This document shows positions 62,307 to 64,000 of a stretch of DNA of 64,000 nucleotides, piece after piece (within the stretch, counting starts at the first letter, position 1; each line of letters starts with the position of its first letter). The notes beneath the pieces are model-generated. The model did no database searches and was not told where the DNA came from. It saw only the letters and a list, made by a program, of their open reading frames with translations. Made by a program: the position numbers and the translations under genes. This DNA comes from Macrotis lagotis (Eukaryota > Chordata > Mammalia > Peramelemorphia > Peramelidae). The stretch is taken from assembly GCF_037893015.1 (NCBI RefSeq), contig NC_133666.1:256500294-256564293 (forward strand). The letters are read 5' to 3'.

Positions 62307-63844
62307 GCTTGATACTAGAATCTCAGTTACTATGATAGGCTGCAAGTATAAACATCTTTCAATTTGAATTAATATTTGTGGTCAAATTATAATACAGTGA
62401 TGATATCATCTTAAGGGAGAAATGATTAGACAAGAATAAAACAAAGATGTAGAAGTTTTCTAATAGAATAGTAAGTTTTGAGAAAGTAGCAGGATTAAAA
62501 AAAAGAAAGTATCAAGATTAGACTTTTTTTCTTAGAACTATATATAAATGTATATCATTGACTTCCAAATTTATTTATCATGGAAATTCAGGCTTTGAGT
62601 AGTCTTAATAATAAGCCCTCAACATTGATTAAGGATTAAGGATTTATTGATTAAGGATTAAGGAAGTTACATATAAATCATGTTGATAATGGTAAAGAAA
62701 GTGAAATTATTTTAAAGTGTCTGATAATTTTAAAGAAGAAAAAAGTTCATTTTACAATTAGACTCAGAATTTTTAAAAGATTCTTGTATCAGGTACAGGA
62801 TTTAAATAAGGATAGAAACTATAAATAGCATATAAATTGAAATTCTTTAAGTTTAAAAATTGAAGAATCAAATTTATTAAATTATATTAAGTCAGAATTA
62901 TCTAGATTTGCAACTAGAGAAGCAAAGTCCCTTTTAGAATTGTCCTGAGAATAAAGTCTATTGTCCAAGAACAAATACATGAGACATCTGGAACTCAAAA
63001 TGTGCTAATTAAATGGAATTTGAGAATGGGTTACTAGGAGACAAGGAGATAATGTTAATATTGGAGATAACTATGTATTGCTTGGGTTTTTTGTTTTAAG
63101 ATCTTTATGCTTAAATTTTCTTGGTCAATTGGGTGACATGTAAATCTCCCTTCTCAAAACAAGTCTTTTGTGAACCCTCTAAGTCGTTTGATCTGTAACA
63201 TGACATTAATGTGACATGACTTCATGTAATTGTGATTATAAGTTTATGAAAAACCTTATTGCATTACTGAACATAGCCTTGCATGACTGAAAAACTAGAC
63301 CATCTCTATATGCTGAGATTGACACAAGGATTTTTCTCAGAATTATACATCTAAAGCAACCCGTATGTCTTATCCGAAAACTAACAATCAATCATTCATT
63401 TTTTCTGAGGACCCCTACCAGGTCAAACTTGTGGATATAAACTCCTGTAATAGCTGAAGAAAGCATCTGCTCCTGAATTCATTCAGTATGAACCCAAAAG
63501 CAGCTAACACCCAGATGAAACAGTTGCTCCAAGATTCTGGACAAGAGTTGAGTATATTGTCCTAGGATTTTATTCTATTTCCCCTTTTGTTATATGCTCA
63601 ACCAAGACCATCAGTCAAGAGTGAATTGACTTCTTCTCTGGATACATTTTTGGCCCCTCTCTTTTCTGCTTGCGAGCAAACAATGATTAGCAATGGATAT
63701 CTGAGTCACACTTCCTCAATAGGTCCACTCAAGGAATTGACCTCCTAGAATAAAAATACGGCCTCTCGTGGCACCTTGGCTTATATCTGCCTCTTCTTTA
63801 TTTGGCCAGAAGAGTAGGGATTCTTACAGAACCCCTCCCTTAGG
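62307..63844 (+). other. LTR element interior, right part (decayed)
   Basis: No coding domain recognised. A tandem 'gattaaggattaagga' lies at 62629-62660. 63580-63835 is less A/T-rich and has AATAAA at 63749-63754 followed by C/T-rich text, so a nested LTR fragment is possible but unproven. Confidence 0.4.
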
Positions 63845-63858
63845 CCAAAAGGGGGAAA
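63845..63858 (+). other. Polypurine tract
   Basis: CCAAAAGGGGGAAA lies directly before the 3' LTR start TGTCAAG, the classical second-strand priming position. Confidence 0.75.
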
Positions 63859-64000
63859 TGTCAAGATATTGGGAGTCACCCTAATTTCTAGCACAAAAGC
63901 CTAGGGGGAAAAAATCTGTGTCCTGAGTTTGAAAAGCAACAATCTTTTGCACTTACACTCTGGATGATCTTAACCTCAGCAAAAGCCCAGAATTGTTTCA
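63859..64000 (+). repeat. 3' LTR, first 142 bp
   Basis: Opens TGTCAAGATATTGGGAG, matching the 5' LTR opening (TGTCAAG, 8-bp insertion in that copy, ATATTAGGAG), and ends at the window edge in CCCAGAATTGTTTCA, also in the 5' LTR. Cut by the window end. Confidence 0.75.

Larger units (their letters stand above)
58856..64000 (+). mobile_element. Old LTR retroelement (ERV-L-like), incomplete at window edge
   Basis: Paired LTR starts (TGTCAAG at 58856 and 63859), a primer-binding site after the 5' LTR and a polypurine tract before the 3' LTR define an element of at least 5.1 kb. The ~4.6-kb interior has no long open frame and carries a SINE and a large microsatellite. A tRNA-Leu-type primer site suggests class III (ERV-L/MaLR side), a family-level inference. 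The two LTR starts differ considerably (indels and substitutions over the first ~140 bp), so the insertion is old. I see no recognisable reverse transcriptase or envelope domain. Confidence 0.75.

Noticed and set aside
61944..62367. Several 90-130-codon frames rich in Tyr, Ile and Leu
   Set aside because: Low-complexity translation of TA and TATATC repeats in all three frames.

Overview
This is a stretch of marsupial nuclear DNA (A+T-rich, intron-dominated, packed with retrotransposons). The evidence is the recurring ~150-bp tRNA-derived SINE with an 'AATAATTACCTAGCTGTGTGGCC' type body (WSINE/WALLSI-like), the ~300-bp SINE with an (ATC)n tail, marsupial-type L1, and ORF1-only 'half-L1' (HAL1) elements. 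I would lean to an Australian marsupial because of the SINE body, but the species cannot be fixed from this window.

Two protein-coding genes can be recognised, facing each other tail to tail. On the + strand are the last two coding exons of SREK1IP1 (18395-18473 and 23194-23386), the Lys/Ser-rich tail of the SREK1-interacting splicing-associated protein. On the - strand are the last two coding exons of SHISAL2B (FAM159B): the membrane-span exon at 56085-56239 and the terminal exon at 30623-30792, separated by a 25.3-kb intron. The remaining exons of both genes lie outside the window or were not found. Their pairing agrees with the gene order I recall at the mammalian SREK1IP1/SHISAL2B locus (human 5q12.3).

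Layout. 211-7208: full-length but broken L1 on the - strand, with target-site duplications and a SINE inserted in ORF1. 7.2-18.4 kb: SREK1IP1 intron, with SINEs, L2/L3/MIR fossils and a CT/CA microsatellite. 18.4-24.8 kb: SREK1IP1 end, with a SINE inside its 3' UTR. 24.8-30.1 kb: intergenic, with a degraded ORF1-bearing LINE, SINEs and a repeat-poor AT-rich block. 30.1-56.2 kb: SHISAL2B end and its large last intron, holding three HAL1 elements (34177-36837 +, 37274-40531 +, 51203-54426 -), rearranged L1 pieces around an AT-rich palindromic tract, a 36-bp minisatellite and a 7SL RNA pseudogene. 56.2-64 kb: upstream SHISAL2B intron, mostly one old LTR retroelement (ERV-L-like, tRNA-Leu-type primer site) whose 3' LTR runs off the window end.

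The most unusual structure is in the HAL1 elements. The two better-preserved copies both carry three tRNA-SINE-derived modules, all antisense, in their 3' untranslated part, whereas the more decayed third copy carries only the first module. This suggests stepwise capture of SINEs by an ORF1-only retrotransposon lineage. The L1 also has 42-bp (14-residue) repeats in its ORF1 coiled coil, a feature otherwise known from mouse L1.
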